64,000 nucleotides of DNA. Origin: Fulvia fulva (Eukaryota; Ascomycota; Dothideomycetes; Mycosphaerellales; Mycosphaerellaceae). The notes beneath the pieces are model-generated. The model saw only the letters and a list, made by a program, of their open reading frames with translations. It did no database searches and was not told the DNA's origin. This document shows positions 32,771-43,790 of the stretch, piece by piece. How positions within the stretch are numbered: the first letter of the stretch is position 1; every line of letters starts with the position of its first letter. Location: assembly GCF_020509005.1 (NCBI RefSeq), contig NC_063024.1, positions 930,001 to 994,000 of the forward strand, in the 5' to 3' direction. A program made the position numbers and the translations under genes.

Positions 32771-33619
32771 ATGGCTTCGGCTTCCTGTTTCGCGGTCGAT
32801 GGAGGCATTTTCAACGCCACTGAGCATGGTGGTGCTACGCCTTGTGACGGAACTCGCACACCGGGGTACTACGATGCAGGAACCGGTGTCTCCACATGCT
32901 GCCAACCAGGAGACACTTGTGGCGCCAGCGGGATCTGCAGGTCTACACAGCCAAACCTCACAGAGTCAAGAAGATACTATGTCGCAGGCTGCAATGATCC
33001 AAACTACGCAGCCCCGAACTGCTTACGTGATTGCAGAAGATATGATGGGTACTCGGATATCGTCTTTGTGCCGACTTTGGACGTTTGGGCGTGTTGCGCC
33101 AAGACGAGGGATGGGTCGAATCGACCCAATTGTAGTGACCCATTGCTGGATCAGGTGTATAACTTGGGATGGGGAGAGGCAGAGTTTCCTGGACCGATAG
33201 CTGAGCCCTTTGTTGCACCACGAGCCACGACGATAGCAAGCGCCACTGCCACGACTACAAGCAGCGGGGGAACATCCACCGGGTCGATACCCCCCAGTGC
33301 TTCCGCTACCGACATACCGTCCGTCACGTCAGGGCTATCGACGGGAACAAAGATCGGCCTTGGTGTGGGTATATCTGTCGGCACATTGGCGATGGTCGCC
33401 GTGGCCGTCTTCCTGATACTACGGCGAAGGCGGCGAACACGCACTCCCGGACAAGGTCGAACGATAGAGACTGACATGAACTCCCAAGCCAGCCCCCTGT
33501 CCACAGATAGTGTTGCGGACCTCAAGAAAGATCCCCCTTCAGCCCATTGCGAGATAGATGGCGCAAGCACAAGAGTTGAACTGGACACTCCTTCACGCAC
33601 ACACGAACTACTGGCATAA
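32771..33619 (+). CDS. Membrane-anchored cysteine-rich extracellular protein
   Basis: The first ATG is at 32771 (MASASCFAVDGG). The extracellular part has paired cysteines in a pattern common in fungal surface proteins: CDGTRTPGYYDAG, STCCQPGDTCGASGIC, YYVAGCNDPNYAAPNC and DVWACC. A Ser/Thr-rich stalk (ATTTSSGGTSTGSIPPSAS) leads into one membrane helix (IGLGVGISVGTLAMVAVAVF), a basic stop-transfer LRRRRRTR and a cytosolic tail of about 65 residues. Family members usually have a signal peptide just before the first cysteine; none is visible, so a 5' exon may be missing. The function is unknown; sensors such as Wsc proteins share the architecture but not the domain. Confidence 0.65.
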   Translation: MASASCFAVDGGIFNATEHGGATPCDGTRTPGYYDAGTGVSTCCQPGDTCGASGICRSTQPNLTESRRYYVAGCNDPNYAAPNCLRDCRRYDGYSDIVFVPTLDVWACCAKTRDGSNRPNCSDPLLDQVYNLGWGEAEFPGPIAEPFVAPRATTIASATATTTSSGGTSTGSIPPSASATDIPSVTSGLSTGTKIGLGVGISVGTLAMVAVAVFLILRRRRRTRTPGQGRTIETDMNSQASPLSTDSVADLKKDPPSAHCEIDGASTRVELDTPSRTHELLA

Positions 33620-33646
33620 CACTCATCTCTACACCCTCTACCCACC

Positions 33647-34395
33647 CTACCTCGCAAACTTCGTCGGATCCTCAAACGGCTCATTCGGCAACGCCACCTC
33701 AATCTCAAACAACTTCCCCCTCTTCTCCGGCGCCAACGCCATCTGATAAATCTCCTGATGATAAACATCCCTCGACCACCTCGTAAACTCCGGATGACTC
33801 TCCCTCCACTCCCTCCCAAAAAAGCACTGAAACCCCGCCGCCAACAACCCACACACAAACAGATCCGCCAGCGTCAACTTCTCCCCCGCCAAATACCGAC
33901 TCTTCCCCAGCTGATTCTCAATCATCCGCAACCTCTTCTCGGTCAACTCGATATGCTCCAGCACACTCTCCTTCACATACGGCCTCCGCCCAATTAATGG
34001 GAGGAACCAGCCCCCGAGCACGTCGTATACGTCGTTGTTGACGAATGACATCCACCGGATTATCGTGGCGTACTCCTCTAGCGACGAGCCGAGCAGGGTT
34101 GTCTTGGGATTCTGCTGCGCGAGGTACAAGTTTATGGCGAGTGTTTCGGTCAGGACGAAGCCGTCGCTGCGGACTAAGGTGGGGACCTTGCCTAAGGGGT
34201 TGAGGGCGAGGTATTCGGCGCCGGCTTCTTTGGCGCCTTGCACGAATTGGTAGCTTATGTCGAGGTTGTCGGCCGCGGCTATGGCGCGGATGGAGACGGT
34301 GCGGGGGTTGCCCTGGGGGTGGGGGTTGTCAGTGTGTTATTGGAATCGTTTGACGATGGACGTACATCGCGGGTGTAGACTGTGCCGAAGGACAT
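33647..34395 (-). CDS. Glutathione S-transferase (EF1-gamma-like fungal GST)
   Basis: Exon 1 (34395-34366) encodes MSFGTVYTRD and a 53-bp intron leads to exon 2 (34312-33647), for 231 aa. The N-terminal thioredoxin-like domain has NPRTVSIRAIAAADNLDI, YLALNPLGKVPTLV and the glutathione-binding LTETLAINLYLAQQ. The C-terminal helical domain includes SRYLAGEKLTLADLFVCGLL, the conserved N-capping/hydrophobic-staple region. It would conjugate glutathione to electrophiles or act as a peroxidase in the cytosol. The ending is close to GST-like domains of elongation factor 1-gamma, but the EF1G C-terminal domain is absent. It converges with the membrane-anchored gene, with only 27 bp between stops. Confidence 0.88.
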
Positions 34396-35439
34396 GGTTG
34401 CTTGCTGGATTTGAATCGAGATCTGGACTGGTTTGAGGAGGTATAGAGGAGTCACGGGCTGGCTGGCTGTGGATGAGATGATCTTGGGAGATGAAAAGTC
34501 GAGCCTTCAATTGTCCCTCAGGCTATACTCGGACCTGCGATCGTGCGTTGTATCGTTTCGCGAAGGGCTTTGGGCATTCAACGGCATCCCGAACTTTCGA
34601 TGTACTGAGTTCCGAAGAATGCCAAGCTTTTCCTGGTCAAGACGAGGTTGGACGTTGACGACTCCTCACATCACGACTGGACGATCGTCAATTCATCAAT
34701 GTGCAGGACCTGATATAGAATGCTCATGGCCATGCCAAATCGATTAATTGCACCCTAAATTCTCACAGTGTCACCTATGGCCAACATATGTCGGAGTCCG
34801 ACACCGAAAACACAGACTCAACTGCGCAGAACATATCAGAGAGCAACGTCACGTCATACATGACGTATCGTGAAGACGTGATGCTGCGTTCCCAGTCTAT
34901 CCGCTGCGATTGAGAGTGGTGCTGTCAGAAATATGCTGGCAGACTGATGTTGTTCCATTCACTTCGGAGAAATTCCGGTCTTTGCTCAGCTTGGGCCTAG
35001 AGCTCGAGTCGAAGTTTTTGTTTCCAAATGAGCTTTAAGGTGACGTAGCGGAGAGCGAAGATGGGGAACGACACGCTGGCTGTAGATGCGAGGAGGTAGG
35101 GTGTATGTGTGCTGGCAGAGGTGTGTTAGTTTTCACTGTTACCTTTGGGTGAGCTGTCGCTTGATGCACGATCGAACCCTTGCGTGAACAAATCTCGGAA
35201 CGTGCGACAGTTGCTGAGGAGTGTTGTTGGCGGAGCGTGAAGAGGCGCTGAACAATAATGATAGCGCAGCGCCAGACTGGACGGCTCGAGCAAGGGTAAT
35301 CGTTCCACATGCTGAGGGTGTCCATTGTGCATGTCGTAATGACGCTATCCCGTCCCCAAGTCTAAGGCTCCCGTAGCCTCACCCAAACCTGCACCCAATG
35401 CCCATCTCCAACCCACCAACCCATCATCCCGTAATTCCA
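34396..35439. other. Intergenic, no gene recognised
   Basis: Short overlapping frames only. A long 3' region of the annexin gene may extend in from the right. Confidence 0.5.
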
Positions 35440-37691
35440 TCACTTCGTCTCACACAACTCACACATAAATTCCCTAAAGTCCCCCTTCATCGCCTCCTCA
35501 ATCGCATCCTCCAGCGTACTTCTATACTTCTCCCAATACTCCTTCTTGACCCTCTGCAAATGCGCTTTATCCCAATGGATCCGCACAAGTCTTGACACGA
35601 GCAATTCGTACCGGAGTTCGTCGTCGCGGTTGCGGTCGGCGATGTCTTTGATCGCGTGTTGGAGGAGGAGGGCGTCGCGTGCGGGACGATTGATCACGCC
35701 GTTGAGGATGTGGGCTATGATCTCGCCCTGAAAGGAGGGGATTAGTTGGGGTATTTTGAAGGGGGAGGAGGGTTTAGTGGGGAGGAGATGGGGCTCACGA
35801 CGAGGTTGTTGGATTTCCGGAGGGCGGTGCGGGCGAAGTTTTCTTTGTACATGCCCTCGTACATGCGGAGGACTTCCTTAAGGTGTGCGTCGCTTCGCCG
35901 GACTATAATCTCCAGCATGGGGCTCTCGCCTCCCTTCTGCGCTGTCACGGAGCGGTAGAGCATATCCACGTCGCGGAGGACGTATTCCTGCGGATAGACG
36001 TCCTGTTCCTCTTGTCGTCGCTCTTCAAGAGCCATGAGGATCGCCGTGCGGAACTTGTCCATCTTGAGTTCCTTCTCCATGCATTTCATTAAGCTGTCGC
36101 TGTAGCGTTTATCCTTGAACTCGTCCTTGATCATGCGAATCTCAGCATTGGTGCGGCCCATGAGGGATTCGATGAGGAGTTCTCGCCGGGAGCCGTGGGA
36201 TTGGTAGAAGAAGTTTGCCCAGTAGCCTTCGCTTTCCCAGCGGCCTAGGGCGGTGACATAAACGGCTTTGCCGAAGTTGCCGGAGAGTTTCATGTTGATG
36301 TGCTTGGAGAGGTTGACGCCTTTGCCCTGGACCTTGACCTGTTTCTTGTATTCTTTGCGCATCGTGACGATTTGATCGTGGGAGAGGCGAGGGAGTGTGT
36401 CGCAGATTGCGTCTGCGTCGACTTTGTGGTGGGATAGGGCTGAGGCGATGGTTTTGGCGTCTTCTTCTGGGTCGTAGAGCTTTACACTTTTCTTTGCCTT
36501 CTTCTCCTGTGCCCGGAGGTCCTGGGCGAGTCTGTCGTTTCTTTGCTGGCCGGCGCGTGCGTAGCCAGAGTTGAGGTCGAGATCGTCCATGTCTGAGAGG
36601 TCGTCGTTTCCGCGGATGTCGAAGGGCAGTGGGGAGATGGACTGATAGGTTCCGTGGTACGCTTCAAGCAAAGGACTTGGTGGTGGCATACCGCCTCCCA
36701 GTCCTGACAGATCTGGCCGGTTACCACTCACGGAAAGCCTGTCCATTCTAGGTCCAAGTCCTGGTGCAGATAACGAGGCAGAATGCTGCCGTCCGTGTGG
36801 TTCGGGGGTAGACAGGCGAGTCACTCTTTCGGAAGAAGAGTTGTGGCGATCAAGCTTACCTCTTCCTCCGCCGGGCGTGATGTCCACGACTTGCGCTCCG
36901 TTATCGTACCCACTTTGTGAATATCTGTGAGAAGGCTGTCCATTGGAGAAAGTCCTTGGCAGGGGTTCTGGGCGGCCATATGTGTTGGATGAGTAGTTCA
37001 GCGGCTGCTGCGGTGGCTGCCCGTATGGCTGAGATGAGTATGACGCCGGCGACTTTGGGCCTTGACCAGCTGATGGCTTGTATTGGATCTTCTCGGGAGC
37101 CTTGGCATACTCAAACTGTCCGGATGGATTTCTCACATTGTCTGGGGTGTATTTGTACCTGTTGGATGAAGATGTTTGACGAGATCGGTCGTCTCGCCTG
37201 GATGTGTCTGCTCCATACGCCAGGTCTTCATCGCTGCTACTGCTGTCTCTCTGTCCACGTTGGCCCGGATGCGGAACATAGCCTAGCCTGGGATCATATC
37301 CCGGTCGCTCATGCGGAGGCAGATCAGTGTATGCTCCCATGGTAAAACCGCCATCCTCCTCCGGGTATGGCATAGACGGCATCGCGGTAGCGCCCGGTCC
37401 ATATGGCAGAGGCGGTCCGCTGGGCTGTGGATAGTAGTTGCTCTGGGCCTTTTGCGGTGCTCTCACATCATACGCGGGCGAAGTGACTCCATCTTGGACA
37501 GCTCCGGGCATGGTGGAGGAAGTTGGCGGATATCCATAAGATGCCGACCTCGGCACCGCAGCAGGTGGTTCTGGCGCCTCTGGAGCGCGCACATTGCCGC
37601 GAGAACGTGAGCGGTCTCGTCCATCACGGCCAGATGGTGACTTGGACCTTCCGCGCCCTTTGCGGCTGCGGTCGGATCCGAGGAAGGACAT
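35440..37691 (-). CDS. Fungal annexin (ANXC4-like)
   Basis: Two exons (37691-35799 and 35727-35440) give about 726 aa. The first 380 residues are low-complexity and rich in Ser, Pro, Gly, Tyr and Arg (SRKGRGRSKSP, PPYG-type runs), as in long fungal annexins. The C-terminal 330 residues hold degenerate annexin repeats: LYDPEEDAKTIASALSHHKV, IVTMRKEYKKQVKVQGKGVN, ELLIESLMGRTNAEIRMIKD and IIVRRSDAHLKEVLRMYEGM, ending with HIL...ALLLQHAIKDI. Annexins bind acidic phospholipids with calcium, but the usual GxGT-(38)-D/E calcium sites are mostly replaced here, as is typical of this fungal branch. The single 71-bp intron is phase 0. The gene is intact. Confidence 0.85.
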
Positions 37692-38813
37692 GCTGCTGTC
37701 AGTGTCTGGACTTTCGCAGGATGGTGTGAACCAACGACGAGCAGAAAGTCACGTCAAAAGACAGCAACATCGCACGCGGCCAGCACGACGGACTGTGTAG
37801 CGGTACTTGTTCCATTTCACACGGGTTGTGCATCCTCAGCCGCAGTTCTCGTGCAGCAATCGAGACGCCCAACTCTTGAGCCCAATTGGCGCCATAAGCG
37901 ATGGCACGTCGTTTAGGTTAGCGCCCGCCGTCGAAGTGGAGAGAGGCTGGTCGCCTAATCTTTGGCTGGCGCGACCTCTGGAGGAGCTGAACGATGGCAT
38001 TGGGGCTCTGTGCGTCGCGCGAGGGTATGCTATGCACAAGGTGGCAATGATGAAGAGGAGAAGTGTCGCCGAAGAAACACGACCAGACGAGATCGACAGC
38101 ACGAGTCGGCACACTCCGAGATCTTGGCAGTGGCAGTGCGCCATCTCCATCCTTGCACCATTATACCATGTCGATTTGCGATTGTGGCTAGAGCCACGTG
38201 CTACGGTACACCAAGGATTGCCGGATGTTTGCTCCTACGATCCCACAAGTGCGGACTGCTCAGGCACAGCTGACTGGAGCTTGCAGCAAAGCAGATTGAG
38301 ACTCGAGCTCTGTGTACCCCAGCTACTTCTCGTGCCCAGCATGATCGAACACACAGCGACCGCGGCATGGTGGTTCGATCTGGTCCCTGCAGTTCGACAC
38401 TGATCCTTCGACAATGCCCAAGCATAGCCTTGCCGTGAGAGCCTGGAATCGGGAGCACTTGAGCATAGCAATGTCTTGCTAGTGGCCATCGACGTTTGCC
38501 TTCGTGGGCTAGCTGATAAGCAGCGTTGCCAGTGAGAATGCTCAGTCACAGTCTTCTCACAGGCGTTGCCGTGGGAAGATATCGTTGTCGAAAGCATAGA
38601 GCTCGAACGCCTCGGTATCTTCCTAAGCCACGATCAAACTTTGTGCCTTCAAGCGCGTCAAAACGGCTCATGGATGCATCTCAACATCTCAGGTCGCCTT
38701 TAAGACCATACCTATGCCTCAAACAGAGTAGCTCTGAGTGTTCCTCGCCGTGTTCTCTTTCGAAGCTCCACGCATCACCGTCGACTTTTACACCCCCAGT
38801 ATCGTACGCAACC
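37692..38813. other. Intergenic between divergent annexin and HsbA genes
   Basis: A 198-codon plus frame (37807-38403) is open, with a second in another frame, but neither has recognisable features. Both flanking promoters must lie here. Confidence 0.45.
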
Positions 38814-39445
38814 ATGCTCCTCCTCACCACCATCCTCACCCTGGCCGCAACCTGCCTCGCCTCCGCCACCCCCCTCGTCGACCGCGACGCAGGAACAGAC
38901 CTCCTAATCACGGACCTGCTCCGCCTCGACCGCGCCATCAGAACCATCACAACCGCCGCCAACAGCTTCACCGGCACCGCAGCCTCCTACGGCGCCATCC
39001 GCGAGTCCATTTCAGAAGTAAACCGTACCAACCGCATCGCCTACTACGACGCCATGACCATCAAGCCTCGTATGTTCCTATTCACCTCCAATCCCCTCCC
39101 CTCCCCACATTCTCTTATCTAACACACCCCCCAGAATCAATCCCCGACAGCAATCGGATCATCGCCGTCGTTGCGAATCCCATTCAACCCGATATCACGC
39201 AAGCTGTCGATGCCTTGATTGCGAAGAAGGATGCGATCGATAAGGGGGGGTTCATGAAGGAGACGGCCGATGGTCTTAATCTCATTTCGTATGACCATGA
39301 TACGCTCAGCTTGGTGGCTGTTGCGCCGAAGTTGAGTCCGGTGACGATTCCGGCTGCGGCGCCGCCGGTGTTGCAGATCGATTTGGATTGGAGGAGGGGC
39401 GTGGTTGCGTTTGGGGGTGTGCCGTTGGCGCCGATTACGATGTAG
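38814..39445 (+). CDS. Hydrophobic surface-binding protein A (HsbA) family
   Basis: Two exons (38814-39069 and 39135-39445) give 188 aa. A strong signal peptide MLLLTTILTLAATCLASA is followed by LVDRDAGTDLLITDLLRLD and a helical domain with AIRTITTAANSFTGTAASYG, as in HsbA/cell-wall galactomannoprotein proteins. Family members are secreted, bind hydrophobic surfaces and can recruit hydrolases such as cutinase. The C-terminal helices continue in exon 2 (SNRIIAVVANPIQPDITQAV, VDALIAKKDAIDKGGF). The intron is 65 bp. No cysteines are present in the mature part, as expected. The stop is TAG. Confidence 0.8.
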
Positions 39446-39526
39446 GGTGATGGGGTGGGGGAGGAGTTGGAGCTGGGCTGTGGGTTGGGCAGTTAGGCTG
39501 TTTCCCAAGATATTGGTGTTCCTACC

Positions 39527-39580
39527 TTGCGGATCTTGAAGACTTATCCTTGCGGATCTTGAAGACTTATCCTTGCAGAT
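39527..39580 (+). repeat. 23-bp tandem duplication 3' of HsbA
   Basis: Two perfect copies of a 23-bp unit starting ttgcggatcttgaagactta (39527-39549 and 39550-39572), followed by a partial third copy. The repeat lies about 80 bp after the stop codon, probably in the transcript's 3' end. Confidence 0.85.
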
Positions 39581-39938
39581 GTTCTGCTTCATTTCCACTG
39601 TTGTTGGTAACGAGGTATTGGGGAGTCTGGAGCCACGAAAATGCCATATAGTTCGGTTTACGAAGCCACTAAGGCATCGATCGGACGAGGGTCCTTATAG
39701 TGGGCCTCGAGTGTGCTATGCGCAGCATGCGGTGTGACAATATGGTCGTATGGGCCCGGCCACACGGTGTGGAAGCATATTGGTGCTGGTCAAGTAGGTA
39801 GGCACATGTATTGTGTGATTGGCATGCTTCAAAGCGTCGCGAGATCGCTGTTTTTGGCGCACGGGCCCTTGTTTGGTGATCTGATAATGTCAGCAACTTC
39901 CCTCCCATCATCATCCTTCTTTCCTCCGACAACAGTAC

Positions 39939-40262
39939 ATGCACGCCTCTGGTCTTACAATGTTGTCAGCAAGGCTATCAAGAGTGACACGCCGAATGGC
40001 ATCAACATCACGCAAACGCATTGTGGACGAAACAACACTGGCCGGAGCACAGCACAAGGTCTCGCTATCTGGCCCCTCTCTTGGACACTTACTGTCTGAA
40101 CTCAGCGCTACACGTCCTGGCATGGAATCACTTCGAAAGCCTGGAGCAACGATGTCAGAAGGTCACCGGACGCAGGCGAGACAGACTGCCAAGTGGCTGA
40201 TGGGAGTACCTGTGGCGCTTGGGACTGTGGTTGTTGGATACAACTTTCGGACCAAGGACTGA
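39939..40262 (+). CDS. Possible small mitochondrial membrane protein, 107 aa
   Basis: The frame starts at 39939, with an in-frame second ATG at 39960 that opens a basic, Ser-rich amphipathic start (MLSARLSRVTRRMASTSRKR) resembling a mitochondrial presequence. Near the end is one hydrophobic helix, WLMGVPVALGTVVVGYNF. No family is recognised and other frames overlap, so this is tentative. Confidence 0.35.
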   Translation: MHASGLTMLSARLSRVTRRMASTSRKRIVDETTLAGAQHKVSLSGPSLGHLLSELSATRPGMESLRKPGATMSEGHRTQARQTAKWLMGVPVALGTVVVGYNFRTKD

Positions 40263-40400
40263 AAGGAGAGTATGAGACTGTACTGAGCAACATCTATAGA
40301 TCTTATGATATCAGCTACCTGCTGGTACTATTTCTGGCCCCGGGTCTAGATGCGACGAGATCACTGATCCTTCCGGGCGTAACGACCTTGTCCAGTCTAG

Positions 40401-41123
40401 TCAGCGCACCTTCCGATCGCAAGGCACATCTGCCAGAGCTTCAAATGCAGTTGTGAAGCTCTCATTCGAGGAGACCTTCTGCAGCCGTGTCTGCACTGGA
40501 CCCGACAAAGACGAAAGGCTCCTACCCACAGGTAGCCTGCTCGGTGATTGACTCTGACCCGGGAACTTTTTGCCATAGAACGGCAACTTCTTGAGGCCTT
40601 GACGGATGTGCTTCGCCATGGACTCAAGACTCGGTTTCCTCCTCAGCTCGACCGACTGCTTGCTCGAAACTCCCATAATCCTGTCCAATGCGTCGATAAC
40701 TCTTTCCACTTCGATCAACACAAGCTTCAAAGCGGCCGTTTGCGTTTCTTGAGGCACTGGAGCATCGTCGCCGTCATCTGAGAAGCTACCGAGAACTGCT
40801 CCATCGAGGTCCATCAGGTCGAGCACTGAGCAGCAAGAACAGCACCCTTCGTCGATGGCGTGTGTGTTGAGGTCTGCTATCGTTGGTGTTGACAGCGGCC
40901 GCAGGCCTGAGAACATCTTGTTGATGAGGCAGCAGACTGAGCAAAGTTCGAGAACAATTTGGCCGACCGGGATGATATCCGTGGCCTTGAGTCTTCCGCT
41001 AGCGACTATTTGATCGAGTTGGGTCGCGAGGCTGATTGCTGTCTTGCACACCAAATCTCTGAGTTCTGGTGGGAGGTCCAGGAAAGTGGCCTTCTTCGGC
41101 GGCTGTCCTGACTTCTTTGCCAT
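40401..41123 (-). CDS. Hypothetical protein with F-box-like start, 240 aa
   Basis: Single exon from ATG at 41123. It opens with a basic stretch and FLDLPPELRDLVCKTAI, which resembles the first helix of fungal F-box proteins. A cysteine-rich segment follows (LELCSVCCLINKMF, EGCCSCCSVLDLMDLDG), then an acidic loop, a helical ALKLVLIEVERVIDALDRIM and a basic, Ser-rich tail. The function is unknown. It converges with the small gene on its left. Confidence 0.6.
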   Translation of the reverse strand: MAKKSGQPPKKATFLDLPPELRDLVCKTAISLATQLDQIVASGRLKATDIIPVGQIVLELCSVCCLINKMFSGLRPLSTPTIADLNTHAIDEGCCSCCSVLDLMDLDGAVLGSFSDDGDDAPVPQETQTAALKLVLIEVERVIDALDRIMGVSSKQSVELRRKPSLESMAKHIRQGLKKLPFYGKKFPGQSQSPSRLPVGRSLSSLSGPVQTRLQKVSSNESFTTAFEALADVPCDRKVR

Positions 41124-41975
41124 TGCGCTAGAGTGCCAGGCCGATGATGAGTTCTACGGCGTGAAAGGATCAGGGTCGAGACTGGAGCGGCATCAGGCGT
41201 TATATCTGATGAGCGGCTGAATCGTGCACCGGGCTTGTGTGGTCCTGTTCACCGCAAATGCAGTGCGACGAAGAAGATGACAGCAGCGGCTTTGAAGTAC
41301 TTGGTCCTTCTCAGCCTCAAAGTTCGCACAAGAAGTGGCCGAGCAATAGTGGCTGGGTTGTTTGGCATTACCGCAGTGCTTGGCTAACTTAAAAGAAAAC
41401 GTCTATCCAGCACCGCTACGATCAACGCTCAACGCTCACGACGATCGTCAGTGCAACAAGTTTGAGCGACCAAGCATATCGCGACACATCAATCGCGCTA
41501 TTGCGACGGAGAGTGAATGTCGTTGCCTACAATGCATAGCCGCGACGACATGCGTTTTCTACACGCGGACAGTGCAGGATAAATGGATCAGCCAGAACCA
41601 AGATTGGTCCACAGGTGCCAAGAACGAGAACTCCGGTCTCCCAGCGAAAAAGTCATCTGCGACATGCCAAGAAGTACATTGACCACGCTTGGCGACGCTC
41701 TATGAGGTTCTTCGGAAAGTATGGAGTGGCAGACCTGACAACAGTTGACGGAATGTTCCTAACTCAGTCCATAATACACCTACCAAGTCACCGGACAAGA
41801 TATGACGCGCGTGCATCCTTGAAACGGTGCACAACGCTCCTGTCGAGATGGATATGACAACGGGAAGGCGGGACCAAGCAGCGAAATCACCAGATCGATC
41901 ATACAGAAGCTACGGATTCATACGAAACATGTCATCACACCATCGCCATGCCTGCGTGTGCACTGCAAGCGTGTG
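41124..41975. other. Intergenic, no gene recognised
   Basis: Short frames only; the left end contains the promoter of the F-box-like gene. Confidence 0.5.
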
Positions 41976-43315
41976 CTAAGCATCCCACGTCATTGTGTCA
42001 AGGCCGGTCATGTGATAAATCATTTCGACAATTGTGTTCAGCCCTTCTGGGCTCAAAGCCAGAGCTTGCCGTATGGATCTTTCGACTGTGAACACCAGAT
42101 CCGTCTCCCACTCCTGTCGACCATAGGGCGCCACCCCCACCATGGTGGCATTGGTGACGGTGAAATCTTCGCCGTCCCTTTCAGGAAATCTTCCAGTATA
42201 GCCGATGAGATACCACGCTCTGTGGTCACGTTCATCCATGATTGTAATGGGCATCATCACGCCGCCATAATACCTGACCAAAGTTTCGACGAAGAGTGAG
42301 GAGCAAATCAGCACATCGGTGTCGCAGCCAGGAATCGGGGAGACGAGTCGTGTAACCATTGAAGGGAACGCATCATCGTCAAAGCCCCAGATCCAGCCGC
42401 CTTCCTGGATCAATTGTCGACCGATAGCACCTTGGACCTGTGCTACTACTTCGCGAGCGCGTGCGTCGTCAGGCTGTCTCGCCTCATGGGCGACGACCTC
42501 TTCTCTGGGCTGACCCCAGCGTGGACAACCACGAGCAGTCCAGTGGCCGGGTTGGGGCCCTGCTTCGACTCCACAGATGAAGCAGAAGTTGGTGCGACAG
42601 TGTGGTCGAGGGCAGACCATATGGTTGCACGCTTCTGATAGCTCACACTTCAGACCGCATCCGGGACATTCTTGGTAGTCTCTGCCACGCTTCAGGCCGT
42701 CGTACGCATCGATTTGACGGCCTACTACGCCGTCGACTGGAAGACAAACATGGCCTTCTTGGATGGGAAGGTCGCAGTCACGGCAGCTGGACTTCAAGCA
42801 CTTGGAGCACGAGAAGTTCTGGCCGTTTGATGGGAGATCTGGCTTGCCTGGCAACAAGATCGCGTTGCACTCCTCGCCGGCGTCGAGGGTGTTCTTGCCT
42901 GCCGCACGTCAGCATTCCTCCCTTTGAGGTCTTTCACCTGGGGTCACTCACAGTATCGTCTCTTATCAATCGGGATCTTGTATTTTTCCTCTTGCGCCTT
43001 GTACCTCGCAACGAAGTCTTCACCCAGCACATCCTCGAACGCAGTCACATCGAGGATCGCACTACCCCATGGTGGTGGGTATGAATCTTCGAACTCGAGC
43101 GCTTTCTGGAACTGCGGCACGAGGTTCTCGATCACGCACTCTTTACACACGGGGGAGCCGTCTGCAATATAAGGGTTTCCTTTACACTCGTCGTTGGCGC
43201 AGATCCCACATTCGAACGTTTCTGCTGCAGCTGGAGTAGGAGTATTGGCAGTGTTGGACAGCGGTTGGGAGTCCCCGTCGCCACCGTTGGAATATGGCCA
43301 GGATGTGGTGAACAT
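41976..43315 (-). CDS. RBR-type (IBR/RING2) E3 ubiquitin ligase-like protein
   Basis: Two exons (43315-42952 and 42898-41976) joined by a 53-bp intron give 428 aa. The N-terminal part has a compact Cys cluster (FECGICANDECKGN, SPVCKECVIENLVP). After the intron come an IBR-like set, FSCSKCLKSSCRDCD with HVC, and a RING2 with YQECPGCGLKCELSEACNHM and CRTNFCFICG. The Cys in EACNHM is at the position that carries the ubiquitin thioester in RBR ligases. The first RING is reduced compared with HHARI or Parkin. The last 200 residues include ITIMDERDHRAWYLIGYTG and match no domain I know. Substrates are unknown. Confidence 0.8.
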
Positions 43316-43379
43316 GATTTACTTTCGAAGCGTCAGGAACACTGTTGCGACATGATGTGGACTTGGTAGTCGAAGACAC

Positions 43380-43790
43380 ATGCTGTGATGGGGCCATATC
43401 CGGCGATGCACAAAGAACGATTTCGCGGCGAAGCCATTCATGATCGATACTGCCTCGATCTGGGGCCAAAGACAAAGAACGACAGTTTCAGATTGATCTG
43501 AACACTACCATTGGCACGCATATCGATGCGCTGTGGAATACAGTATTGGTGACTCGAGTCGCCGAACCAAAGGTGCAGGAACTTCTCGCAGCAAGGCCAT
43601 TCATGTTCAAGACGGCCTTGGTCTTGGTTTAGACGAAGGACCATGTCTACACCAAGATGTGATCGTTATCATTGGCACAGCTTCGATGTACTGTGGGATA
43701 CATGACTGGCGACCCGAGTTTTCAATCTGAAGGCCGATTGAGACTTCGCAGTAAGGTCTTGCGGCGAGGCCTTGACGCTTGGGATCTTCT
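43380..43790. repeat. Degenerate tandem repeat of about 160 bp
   Basis: Related blocks recur near 43422, 43581 and 43744 (ttcgcggcgaagcc, cttctcgcagcaaggcc, cttcgcagtaaggtc). Between them gatgcgctgtgg/gatgtactgtgg and cgactc-type segments recur. The copies are diverged. They lie just upstream of the RBR gene start. Confidence 0.55.
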
